Positions 55,206 to 64,000 of a stretch of DNA of 64,000 bases are shown in pieces. This DNA comes from Symsagittifera roscoffensis. Its lineage: Eukaryota > Xenacoelomorpha > Acoela > Convolutidae. Made by a program: the position numbers and the translations under genes. The stretch covers positions 33,733,301 to 33,797,300 of the forward strand of contig NC_087066.1 in assembly GCF_963678635.1 (NCBI RefSeq). Reading direction: 5' to 3'. The notes under the pieces were generated by a model. That model was not told the DNA's origin. It searched no databases and saw only the letters and a list, made by a program, of their open reading frames with translations. Position 1 is the first letter of the stretch. Each line of letters begins with the position of its first letter.

Positions 55206-56335
55206 TTATAATATATTTTGTGTTACAATTAAAAAGATTTCGTCGAAAGTTGTTTCGTCTTCTTTTGTGCCGAGTACGCAAGCGGCATTTGCAATATGTA
55301 TTGCCAGGGAGATTCTCTGCTTAAGAAAACTAGCTGCCCTAGATTCCTCGGTACGCGTGCACAAGTTCCTACAAAGTTTATTCCGAAAAATCTGTGCTAG
55401 GTCCAACGCCACCCTGACCTTCAATAGCTATTAATTGAAAAATATATCCATCATCAATTAGATCTCTATATTTGTCAGATTTTCGATCTTCCGCCTCGGC
55501 CGCGGTCGTTCCGGGGTTACAAATGAAGCCTGCGCTTATTCTTCTAGGGGCTACGGAGTCAACTACAGTAACAGCCTATAGGACGAGCGTCAAACCGTCT
55601 GGTCGCTTCTGATCTGACCTGTGGAAGTGTCGTGGCTCTAAAACAAAAGGAATGTGAGAGGAGGCGAGAAGTGGATTTATAAGACCACTCAAATATGAAT
55701 TCCTAGAGAATCTCCCTGCACTTTTAAGAAAAGATAGGTCATGCCATCCACCGTCGGTTACAAATTTTCCGCAGGCGCACTTATTTTTTTCAAAATTTTT
55801 TGAACCTAGGCGTAGTCCAATTGCAATTTTAAGCTGCTGATTTGACAATTTTAATCTTAAATTTTTACAGTGTATGACATTTAAACATTGCAATCCGAAC
55901 TTATCCTGGTCTGTATTGAACAATTTTGAATCACTAGGTTCTAGTTTTGAAATCATTTGAGTGATTTCTTTATCAAAAATTGGCTCGGTCATATTTTTTT
56001 GGATTTCGCTTTCCGGAGCTGCATCACATTTTGCTTAGTCAAACCAAAGTTCGAATGCATCATTATTATTTCATCCTCGTGCTCCAAACCAAAAATCTCC
56101 CCTAAGGTAGCTTTCGCTCCTACTGCTGAGGCTAAAAAAGTGGATAAAGCTAGTAGGCAAGCGGAAGAGACACCCAAACCACCTTTGGCTGCCGGGAGAA
56201 CTGCTTGCAAAAATTGATTATCTTTCATTTTACATTTGTTACTTTACCGAATGAGTTTCTTAAAGTTTTATCATATTTTCCCAAGACATCACTCCGCGAA
56301 AACAAGGACATGTATCTTTTAATAGTACGTCTGGA
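55206..56335 (-). pseudogene. LINE ORF2, C-terminal part (right half of a split LINE)
   Basis: Minus-strand readings: SRSDVLGKYDKTLRNSFGKV near 56300, QFLQAVLPAAKGGLGVSSAC near 56200, a CACGK...GGWHDL zinc-like motif and a KRPDGLTL motif near 55600, then TEESRAASFLKQRISLAIHIA near 55300. This order matches the post-RT part of a common invertebrate non-LTR retrotransposon. Frameshifts near 55990 and 55560 break it. It continues the protein interrupted at about 60455, so both halves are one insertion. Confidence 0.75.
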
Positions 56336-56572
56336 TGTTTAAAAATAAAAAGAATTGTTTATCATTTATTTTCCATAAAAGTGGTTTAAGTCAAAATCAA
56401 CAACCTTTGTTTAATCGCATGATTTTTTAAGTCATTTAAAAGGTTGAAAAGTCATAAGTCACTATTGTTCCACTCCTTTTCTCGAATATAGCAATAATAA
56501 TTTCGCTTAGAGGTTTTTGGATCTAAACAACCATGTCTGAAAATTGACCAATCACAGACGAGTTTTTCAACA
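56336..56572 (-). repeat. 3' LTR of the Copia element
   Basis: Starts TGTTGAAAAACTCG right after the polypurine tract and runs about 240 bp until LINE sequence resumes near 56335. The shared 28-bp segment with 60406-60433 supports it. The far end is set by where LINE coding resumes, so it is uncertain by about 20 bp. Confidence 0.55.
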
Positions 56573-56579
56573 CTTCCCC

Positions 56580-57560
56580 TCAAAAGGCAATTCCAAAGAG
56601 AAGCTTGCAGTTCTGGGCCAAACGAATACGTGGAAGTCCTTTTGTCAGAACATCCGCAACCATAATTGTAGAAGGAAAATAATTTAACGTCATCTTACCA
56701 GAGAGCATTTGTTTTCGAACAAAGTGAACATTAATGTCGATATGCTTGGCTCTCGATCTTGAAGCTGTTGCAAGAGCTATACAAATTGCTGCTTGGTTGT
56801 CACTTAACAAAATAGGGAGAGTACTTTTATAGTTAACAATCTCAAATACATGTTTCAGGATTAAAACTTCCTGAGCCAAGGCCGATAGAGCCATATATTC
56901 CGATTCACATGTAGATAATGATACCGAACGTTGTTTAGCAGTTCTCCAAAACACCGGTGAGTTTGACTCGTTTAATTTAATAACCATGCCAGATACAGAT
57001 TTTGTGGTCTTTACGTCGCTTGTCCAATCGGCATCACTGTACGCAAAAATACTTAGACCATTATCATGTCGTGAATAAATAAGTGAATAAATCGTGCCCT
57101 TTAAATAGCATAGTACTCTTTTGCTGCAAAAAAATCTTGCTTTGTTTGACTTTTGCACGCTTGATAGAGTAAGCTAACTGCAAAAGCAAAATCCGGCCTA
57201 GTTGTTACAGCTAAATACAGTAACGCCCCCACTAACTGCTGAAAAAGGGAACAATCTGTTAGACTTTTTCATCATTTGCATTTTTAGATGTAACCACTGG
57301 TTCATAAATTGGTTTGAAATTTTGCATATTCCAATTTTTGATTAAACTTTTGACGTATCTTTCCTGAGAAAATCTTAAACGTTTTTCACCGACGTGAATT
57401 GAGTTTTTATTCCCAAGAACCATTCGGGAACGCCCTTATCTTCATTACGAATCCGCATTCCAAGATTGGCAATCAGCTCTTGTACTGAAGTTTCGTCAAC
57501 ATCAAAAACTATTATGTCATCATTATACACAGCAATGAAACTCATTTTCTTAGGATGATA
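56580..57560 (-). pseudogene. Copia RT and RNase H
   Basis: RNase H is open at 56580-57158: SDADWTSDVKTTKSVSG, STCESEYMALS, SDNQAAI and KHIDINVHFVRKQ, all standard Copia blocks. Upstream, the RT palm reads VYNDDIIVF at about 57505-57530, where YVDD is expected, followed by a FLGI block and several stops. The altered YNDD and the stops show a dead copy. Confidence 0.8.
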
Positions 57561-59330
57561 AAGTCAACAGGTGTCTACAGAGTTTCTTGAATAACCAACT
57601 TTCAAGGAAGTTTTTGTTAGAAATCGACTCCAAGCTCTACTCGCTTGTTTTAAACCGTAAATACATTTATTGAGCTTGCATACATCACGTTAACCAGACT
57701 GAAAACCACGAGGTTGCTCAATGAAAATTTTATCTTCTAAATTAGAATTCAAAAAAGCTGTTTTGACACCAATTTGTGGCATTTTTAAACCATGTTGTGC
57801 TGCAATGTCAAATATTGAGCGAATAACTGTCATACTAATAGTAGGTGAAAAAGTATCCGTATAGTTTTGTCCATCAGTTTGACTAAATCACTTAGCCACA
57901 TAACGTGCCTTATATTGTTCAATTTAACCATCGCTTTTACGCTTTATATCAAAAACCCATTTGCCTCTTGTTAATGGTTTTCCAGAAGGTAAAACCACAA
58001 GATCCCATGTTTTTTTCTACAAGACTATTGAATTCATTTTGCATTGGAGCTGGTCTTTTTTTGACATCAGCTGAAAAAACTACTTCCTCATAAATGAGTG
58101 GAACATTGCCATTGACGCTAGCAGCCATTGAAAAATTACGGTTTTCGTCAGTAGAAAAATCAAAATCGTATTTCCATGCTGGTCTTCGAATCATCCGACC
58201 AGTCCTATTAGTTGTAGGAATGTCAAGTCCCAAAGCAGTAGGTTGTTCTTCATCACTCACAAATTGTTCTCTTGATTTAGATGATGTAGAATGTTCTGGT
58301 AAAAAATACATCGAACTGTCAGAATTGGGGGAAGTAGTATTTTGCAGATTGTCTGCAGTTGGATTGTGGGGAGAAAACTCAATGGCATCAGATATATCAT
58401 CTTCATCATGAGTTGTGGAAGTTTCACGTGTATCTAAGTAGATTGGAGTATCTTGAATCTCCATTTGCACATTATGAGGACTAGATGCTGGAGATACTCT
58501 TTGAGAAGTATCAATAGTTGTAGAAGTAGCTCCCCCTGTCGGTGATAACGGCTGTTCAATAGCAGGCAATACTTCATTTGCATCAGTTGCACTTGTTTGT
58601 GCAGTATTAACCCCCCACTGATTTTGTGACAGCCCCAACTGGATCATTGCCCGCAAAAGGCAAAATAATAGCAGGCCTCAATCCGTTATCGAGACCTGGG
58701 AATTGTTCCTCGTGTAATTTCACCTTCTGAGAGCGATAAAAATCCTTTTTCAGAAAATCATATAAAACATATGTAGGACTTGAACTGTCATAACCAGTAT
58801 AAACTACCTTTTTGCCTTGGGTTATAACTCGCGCTGGTAGGTTTCAATTTTTGATATACATAAGCAACCAAAAACTTTAAGATGACAAATACTGTGTTGC
58901 TTTACAAGAAGCATTTCGTAGGGTGTTTTATCATCATTAATAACAGATGTTAATACACAATTTCTTGTGTATACTACAGTATCAACAGCCATTACCCAAA
59001 AAAATTCTGGTAATTTTGACGATAATAAAAGAGCCCGTGCATGGTCAAAAATTGCTCGCCAATAGCGCTCGACTATACCATTTTGATAAGGAGAATAAGG
59101 ACTTGTAAACTGCTGTGCAATGCTGTTAATTTTGCAAAAAATTTAAAATTTGCGTGAAATATAATCCCCACCATTATCTGACCTGAGTGTAAATCCAGTT
59201 ACATTACATGACCACCTTTATTTGACCACCGTATTAAGAAAAAAGTTGTAGTTTTGCTAACGAATTGCTTTTAGAGGCCACAAAAATTACCGTTGCATAT
59301 CTTGAAAAATCTTCGAAAAAAGATATTGCT
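57561..59330 (-). pseudogene. Copia integrase C-terminal part and RT N-terminal part
   Basis: The frame 57949-58656 is the Ser/Thr-rich linker between integrase and RT, ending in RTGRMIRRPAWKYDF. Downstream to 57600 come RT finger fragments with stops. 58660-59330 reads as integrase pieces (a block like YSPYQNGIVERYWR, near 59060-59110) in changing frames. Confidence 0.65.
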
Positions 59331-59767
59331 TATTTGTTTCCATGCAATGATTCCGGAAAAGGTCCACAAACGTCACTGTGAACTAGTTCAAGTTTTCTTG
59401 TTGCCTTGAGGGTTTTTGGATATGTCAGTCGTAGATATCTTACGTTCTGAACACGTAGTACACTTATCGGTGGCCAATGTACCTTTGAAACCAATGAAAA
59501 ATTTTTATTGCTTGATTTGCAGTTTGCTTCAATGTTTTTTTCACAATTTGCATGTGATAACTTTGCATGCCACTTAGCAATAGACAATTCCGACGTATTT
59601 GACTCTTTTGCACTATGTTTAAACCAAAAAAGAATATATCTTTCAATAAAATAAAGTTTCTGTTGACCCACACGTATATGCTGACTTTGGTTAAAAATCA
59701 CTGTGTTTCCTTGCTTAACTAGAAGTGAAACTGATATCAAATAAAATTTGTAGCTCGGCGCATACAA
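59330..59767 (-). pseudogene. Copia GAG-pre-integrase domain and integrase start
   Basis: Open frame with NLISVS-like LISVSLLVKQG, WHAKLSHANCEKN (the H of the zinc site) and KLELVHSDVCGPFPESL (first integrase Asp). The second zinc Cys pair is blurred. It begins within 30 nt of the gag end, so protease has been deleted. Confidence 0.75.
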
Positions 59768-59792
59768 TGCGCGCCGGAGATTTCACGTGTAC

Positions 59793-60425
59793 TTAGCTTT
59801 TTGTGATCGTAGAATGGGAGGAAAACTTCTCCAACACCAAGTACTCGCTGTTGCGTCCCATCCTCATTAGTAATAAACAACGCACTTCCTTCCCTGAAAG
59901 TTTCAATTGTAGATACGATATCTGCTGGAATCGTATTGCAGCTATGAATGAGTCGTATTCTTGTGGCAATGCTTTAAAAACTATGGCGATTTTCAGGTTA
60001 TCGCTGATTTTTTCATCTGCAGATTTTAGTTTGAACACAATGTTGTCCACTTTGTTTAGAAATTCTATCATCGATTCACCGTTCTTCTTGAGTTCCAGAA
60101 ACACTTGCCAAAGCACAATATTTTGGCTTGTTTGAATCTGCCTAAAAGTTTTTTGCAATTATTTCCAAATTTCGAATCCATTCCTGTTATTCTGAGCAAT
60201 GATCATCTGCAAAGTAGCATCATTGAGGTGCATAATGACGTCTTGATACAGCTTCCTCTGAACAGCATCTCTGTTGGCTTCGCTAACTTTTTCAGATTCT
60301 ACAATTAGGTTCTTAGCTTCAATATAAGCTAGGAATTGTTCACACGAGACCGGAAAACTTCCGGTTTTCCACTGAAAATGAGCAGTTTCTTTAGTTCTAA
60401 GCAAACATGTCTGAAAATTGACCAA
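59793..60425 (-). pseudogene. Copia gag (UBN2 type)
   Basis: Two open pieces, 60425-60159 and 60158-59793, divided by a stop. Motifs: FEIWK, LWQVFLELKKNGESMIEFLN, LKIAIVFKALPQEYDSFIAAI, typical of the Copia gag-polypeptide family. No CCHC knuckle remains. Confidence 0.75.
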
Positions 60426-60454
60426 TCACAGACTTGTATTTTAACGTTGTACAC

Positions 60455-62240
60455 AAAAAAAAAATATGGGAGTTTTGGCATTCTCAAGCCATTTTTAGGA
60501 GCTAAAAAGCATATTGTGCCTCCAGCTTATCAATAACTTCCGAAATCTTTTCCAACTCAGCTACTTTTTTTAGTAGTTCTTTTTGACAAGATTCGCCTAT
60601 AGGGCAGCCCAAGATTACAAGTTCATCCTTGAATTTTGTTTTTATTTTAGGACATAATTTTTCAAATTGAGCTATAATTGTGTTGTACTGCGTGTTTGTG
60701 GTCTGTCCTACAAAACAGAGCTCACATTTTTTGATGTTTAGGCTTAACCCATAGTCTTTTTCTGCTTTCAGTAATTTTTTAAGGTCTCGGAGTGCTATCA
60801 TGTAGTCGACGGCTAGGTTTCCATAATCTAACTACCAAACGTTCATTTTGGATTCAAGCTGTTGTACTAGCGTCTGTATTTTTTCAACAAAAAGCGGTGG
60901 AGCATCGGGATCCCCTTATGGTGATCCGTCTTCCGACATAATGATGGAATAACCATAAAAAAGATCACTCGGATTACTGTAGGCGCAATGAATTTATTTG
61001 TACAACCCCGGCAGTCTGAAAAAACGTGATTCAGCATAGTTTCTCAATTCAGGGAATTAAATGCACTACTAGAAGACAATTTAAGTAAAATTGAGCACTT
61101 TGGTTGGTCAACACGCTCTATCAAATTTCTAAAGGAGTGTGCAGTAATTTCAGCTCCTCGGTTAGGATCACATCCTACTTGAAAACTTCCAAAAAAAATT
61201 TTCACTCTGCGAGAGCCTTGCTTCCTGCGCATATAGATGCGATGCGTTTGAGCGTGTTGCCGATGGCAATTGGTCAAAAACCTCCATCTATGTTCACGAG
61301 GGCGATAAGTTTTGCTCCAAAAAGAAAGGTCTTAACATTTCGGGTACTTTATCTTCACCTATTTATTTAGGAGCTTAGTAAGCAATTTTAAGAAAACGAG
61401 CCCCGTATTGCCGTTGGATTTACTAATAAGGTCTTTACAAACTTGGGGGATAATCTTGTACGGACCGGCTCCCGAACCATTTGGAAACGACACTATTGCT
61501 TTGTACACCTCAAACTCAGTTACGAAACAACTATCGACGTTTTCCGGGTTTCGGGCATTTAAATCAGCTCTTTTTGGGTGTTTAGATACCAATTTTTTAT
61601 AATAAGGAATCGAAAAGGTGCGATCTTGTCATCTGAAACAGTCAGCCTTATTCTACCTTTTATATTTCCCTCATCGAGCTTGCTGCTGATTAGCTTTATT
61701 CTCTGCTCGAGATCTGTCTGGGGCGGGCTTGACCCTTGAGGACGAGTTTTGGGCAGTGAAACAATATTGGCTCTAAACTTTTTGTTTTTTTTAGAGCTCA
61801 TAGCTGTCGTTTGTTTACGACCACTTCTCCTGGGTTTTTCAAGAAAAAACAAGAAAGACTTCAGAAAAACCAACCAATAAGTAAGACTTTCTACATTGTA
61901 GTAAATATCATTCATTTTATCCAAAAGACTTTCCGCCAAGAGAACACCCGAAACCTTAGGTACTCTCATTAGCACTTGAGCATTAGAAATGGATGAATTT
62001 ACATAATTATGTATCAATAAGTCATCACCAATTGAAGCATTTTTGACAGTTTGAAGCATTATTCACATTAAAACACATAGGACGTTGAAAATAATTGGAA
62101 TTTTTTAGAGACGCTAAGACTTACTTTTACACAATCGATTTGATACCAGTTAAAACAAGAATCGCATCTTGTCAATTTCAAAAGTCCTGAAGTTTTTAAG
62201 CATTTTTTCCTCGTACACTCCTTGTTGTTTTTCCTCATCT
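60455..62240 (-). pseudogene. LINE ORF2, N-terminal part with PHD-like finger and RT (left half of split LINE)
   Basis: Begins near 62239 with a zinc-finger-like MRKNNKECTRKKC...CDSCFNWYQIDCV. Then comes a long linker (62059-61559), RT fingers (AIVSFPNGSGAGPYKIIPQV near 61500), motif A (LLKLSSSSAFNSLN near 61050, with the catalytic Asp replaced) and GLSLNIKKCELCFVG plus LGCPIG (60500-60800). It ends in RMPKLPYF near 60460, where Copia interrupts. Multiple stops. Clade not assigned. Confidence 0.7.
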
Positions 62241-62329
62241 TGATGGCGCGGCGTAAGGGTTAAAAAAAGGAAATTAGATTGGACACAAGTGAATTGAACT
62301 AAACCATCATATCAGAATTGGAATTTTAT
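62241..62329. other. Short spacer, nothing recognised
   Basis: LINE 5' flank with no motif. Confidence 0.3.
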
Positions 62330-62745
62330 AGACGAAGAAAAAACTATTACAATTTTAATTTAAAAAAATATATAAAATTTATAAAACTCACTGAAAAGGA
62401 ACAATCTCACCCGATTTCAGAAGGTCCAGCGGCGCACCACAAGACTCCCCAGGCCAGCAACTCCTTCCATCAGACCAGAGACCTACTTGACAGACCTATC
62501 TCTAAAATCCCTCGAAGGGCGCTCGACATACATCATACGTATCACACCTAATTCATAAGTTTATCACAACAATTAGGATAAATTTGTTGTGATAAAATAA
62601 TTAATTACAAACTTTTGAATCGCTGAATCTTTTGAGCTCGGAGAGATTGTTCCTTATCTGTGAGTTTTATAGATTATATAATTTTCTTTTCAATTAATTT
62701 TTAATAATTTTTTTGTTGTCAACAAAACTCATCCAAATTTAATTG
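62330..62745. mobile_element. Inverted-repeat (foldback/MITE-like) element
   Basis: Left arm TTATAAAACTCACTGAAAAG then GAACAATCTCACCCGA (about 62377-62417) matches the right arm read in reverse (CTATAAAACTCACAGATAAG then GAACAATCTCTCCGAG, about 62674-62638). Similarity extends outward through AT-rich sequence. In the centre is a 12-bp perfect hairpin TTATCACAACAA/TTGTTGTGATAA (62561-62595). No transposase or clear target duplication. Confidence 0.5.
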
Positions 62746-62960
62746 TTGAAACAAACTTAATAAATAGATTTTTTCTATGTTCAAAATTTCCGCTTTTGTG
62801 TTTTCATATCATATGGGCTCTGGAATTTCCTGTTTCGATTATCTTAACTAATCTCGCTAGGCGATTCAAGTTTCCCTGGCGTATCTAGACGCAAGAAGGA
62901 GTCGGTAGGTGGAACTACCCTTCAACAACACCACAGGTCGTACATTTCCCACCTATCACT
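62746..62960. other. Nothing recognised
   Basis: AT-rich sequence without coding or repeat signal that I can support. Confidence 0.3.
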
Positions 62961-63556
62961 TTTTTGTATGTGCTTTTTTGAAACTCTCAGATTTAAATTA
63001 AACTCTTCGATTCATTGACCACCCATCTCCCCATCTTTCCGCTTAATATCTTCTCAGTTGCCTTCGCTGTTTTCAAGTGCATGCCCCGATTCCAGGCAAT
63101 TCGCATCCCTGACTTTTCACAGAATCTTGTAATTGACATATACAATTCTTTTTACTCTTACCGCGGCGCCACAATCCACGATCTCTATGAAACAGATTTA
63201 CAATACAGACCAAAGCGCCTCAACAAGTAACTAGGCCGGGTTTAATGATGATAGGCTGCATCCACGAGAAGTTGAGCTAAAGTGGAAAAACTTATTCAAT
63301 CTAATTACAAACTATTTTCAATCCAAAACCCTAGTCATCCCTGAAACAATCCAAAGCTCCAACAACAATGATGTTAATTGCAAACTCTACATTCATAAAC
63401 ATGTGCTGTTTAACTTAATTAAAAAACGTGTTCATCCACATACACTCAGTTTTTTGTCCAATCCTAACTCAATTTTGACCCGTCAAATGTTCTGCCCAGA
63501 CTATATTCGTTTCTCGTTCTTTGGTAATGACTTCTTCACAAGTTTTCTTGCTTAGA
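62961..63556 (+). pseudogene. Possible SGNH-like ORF remnant of a LINE, weak
   Basis: The open frame 63015-63230 contains YSYRGATIHDLYETDLQY, resembling the Gly block of SGNH esterases found in LINE ORF1 proteins. In another frame about 63245-63556 reads DDRLHPREVELKWKNLF, resembling the closing Asp-x-x-His block, and ends at a stop at about 63554. A frameshift lies between. The catalytic Ser block was not found. This is a weak call, based on two short motifs and the LINE-like neighbour downstream. Confidence 0.3.
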
Positions 63557-63606
63557 TTATTTCTAATTTCTCATGATAATCTGACAACACCGTTCCTCCT
63601 AATATA

Positions 63607-63894
63607 ATGTCCGACCAAAAATATTGTATATTATGTAAAAACCACCTACGCGGCCGTGGAATTTGGTGCACAACATGCACAGCCTTCATGGATATAAAAT
63701 GCAGCGGCCCCAACCGAGGTAGCGATCACGATGATAATTTCAACTGCATTCGCTGCACCTTCCTAATTACAGACAACACTACAACTGACATCCAAGTCCC
63801 TCCAACTCAACCTCAACAAGCTCCTTCGACCAACTATGAAGTTCCTGCAATTGCTAACAGGTACACCCGAACCCTGATCAAATCCCACACCTGA
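63607..63894 (+). CDS. PHD-like zinc-finger N-terminus of a LINE-like ORF
   Basis: ATG at 63607, stop at 63892-63894. The first 55 residues hold CILC, WCTTC, IKC and CIRC pairs in the layout of the zinc finger that begins many LINE ORF2 proteins. Pro/Thr/Gln-rich sequence follows. The frame then stops, so it is a truncated copy, or the rest is shifted or beyond the window. Confidence 0.45.
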   Translation: MSDQKYCILCKNHLRGRGIWCTTCTAFMDIKCSGPNRGSDHDDNFNCIRCTFLITDNTTTDIQVPPTQPQQAPSTNYEVPAIANRYTRTLIKSHT

Positions 63895-64000
63895 ACTAAA
63901 ATATAAAATAAGAACAACCTACACCCAAGTATTACACGGGAAACCAGTCTTCATGATCCTCGCAAAAAACAGAGTTGGGTTTAAATTTTAAAAAACTTTA

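Larger units (their letters stand above)
51831..55210 (+). mobile_element. Penelope-like element B (PLE-B), degenerate
   Basis: Plus strand: 5' UTR, ORF1 (51977-52612), ORF2 RT with PHD-like insert (52691-54420), a 120-bp internal duplication (54439-54561), GIY-YIG domain (54592-54893) and a tail ending in a hammerhead-like motif. It follows PLE-C in tandem. The RT thumb after motif C and the RT-endonuclease linker are deleted. Confidence 0.85.
56336..60452 (-). mobile_element. Degenerate Copia-type LTR retrotransposon inserted in the LINE
   Basis: Minus-strand order: gag (UBN2 type), GAG-pre-integrase, integrase, RT, RNase H, then a polypurine tract (AGGGGAAG, 56580-56573) and 3' LTR. Integrase before RT identifies Copia. 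The protease region between gag and the GAG-pre-integrase domain is missing. Only a short piece of the 5' LTR seems to remain: GTCTGTGATTGGTCAATTTT at 60433-60414 recurs in the 3' LTR at 56559-56540. Many stops and frameshifts. Confidence 0.8.

Overview
This is a eukaryotic, metazoan window. Two host genes are recognisable, both on the minus strand: the spliced 5' part of a Fused/STK36-type serine/threonine kinase (five exons, 14869-18649, GT/AG introns) and an uninterrupted PIG-C/GPI2 gene (20603-21466). Nearly everything else is transposable elements, most of them nested or broken. Introns, the STK36 and PIGC orthologues, Penelope-like, Copia, Gypsy and LINE elements together point to an invertebrate animal. 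I cannot place the phylum from the sequence alone.

Layout. (1) 1 to about 13.7 kb, plus strand: a decayed Gypsy-type LTR element with gag, protease, RT-RNase H, integrase, a two-TM mini-ORF, two Ser/Thr/Pro-rich accessory ORFs and an env-like ORF. It is broken by many stops and frameshifts, its coding strand is A/C-rich and G-poor, and its 5' end lies outside the window. (2) 14.4-18.7 kb: STK36 exons with repeat-bearing introns. (3) 18.7-22.1 kb: intergenic DNA with a 5'-truncated LINE in an 18-bp target duplication, a poly-G/tRNA-like SINE candidate, PIGC, and a 415-bp MITE with 9-bp target duplication. (4) 22159-46594: a single 24,436-bp LTR retrotransposon on the minus strand with 887-bp LTRs that read as identical. 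It has two huge intact ORFs: Gag-Pol (3029 aa) and a second ORF (2955 aa) carrying an SGNH/GDSL hydrolase domain and a second SGNH-like domain. (5) 46.6-55.2 kb: a cluster of Penelope-like elements (PLEs) in both orientations, each tail carrying a hammerhead-ribozyme-like motif. They have a conserved about 200-aa ORF1 and an ORF2 of RT plus GIY-YIG endonuclease, with a PHD-like zinc finger between the RT motif carrying the QxDG signature and the YVDD motif. The giant element sits exactly in the tail of one of these PLEs. (6) 55.2-62.2 kb: a LINE on the minus strand split by a degenerate Copia element. (7) 62.3-64 kb: an inverted-repeat element and the start of another LINE-like element with a PHD-like zinc finger.

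The best candidate for an undescribed system is the giant element. It has about three times the usual Gypsy length, a 4.0-kb structured leader rich in an ACCCTCC heptamer, an in-frame UAG ahead of Gag, several copies of its own polypurine-tract motif inside the coding region (one with 40 bp of matching flank), two stable hairpins between the ORFs, and a 2955-aa second protein that is mostly of unknown fold. The PHD finger inside the PLE reverse transcriptase is the second.
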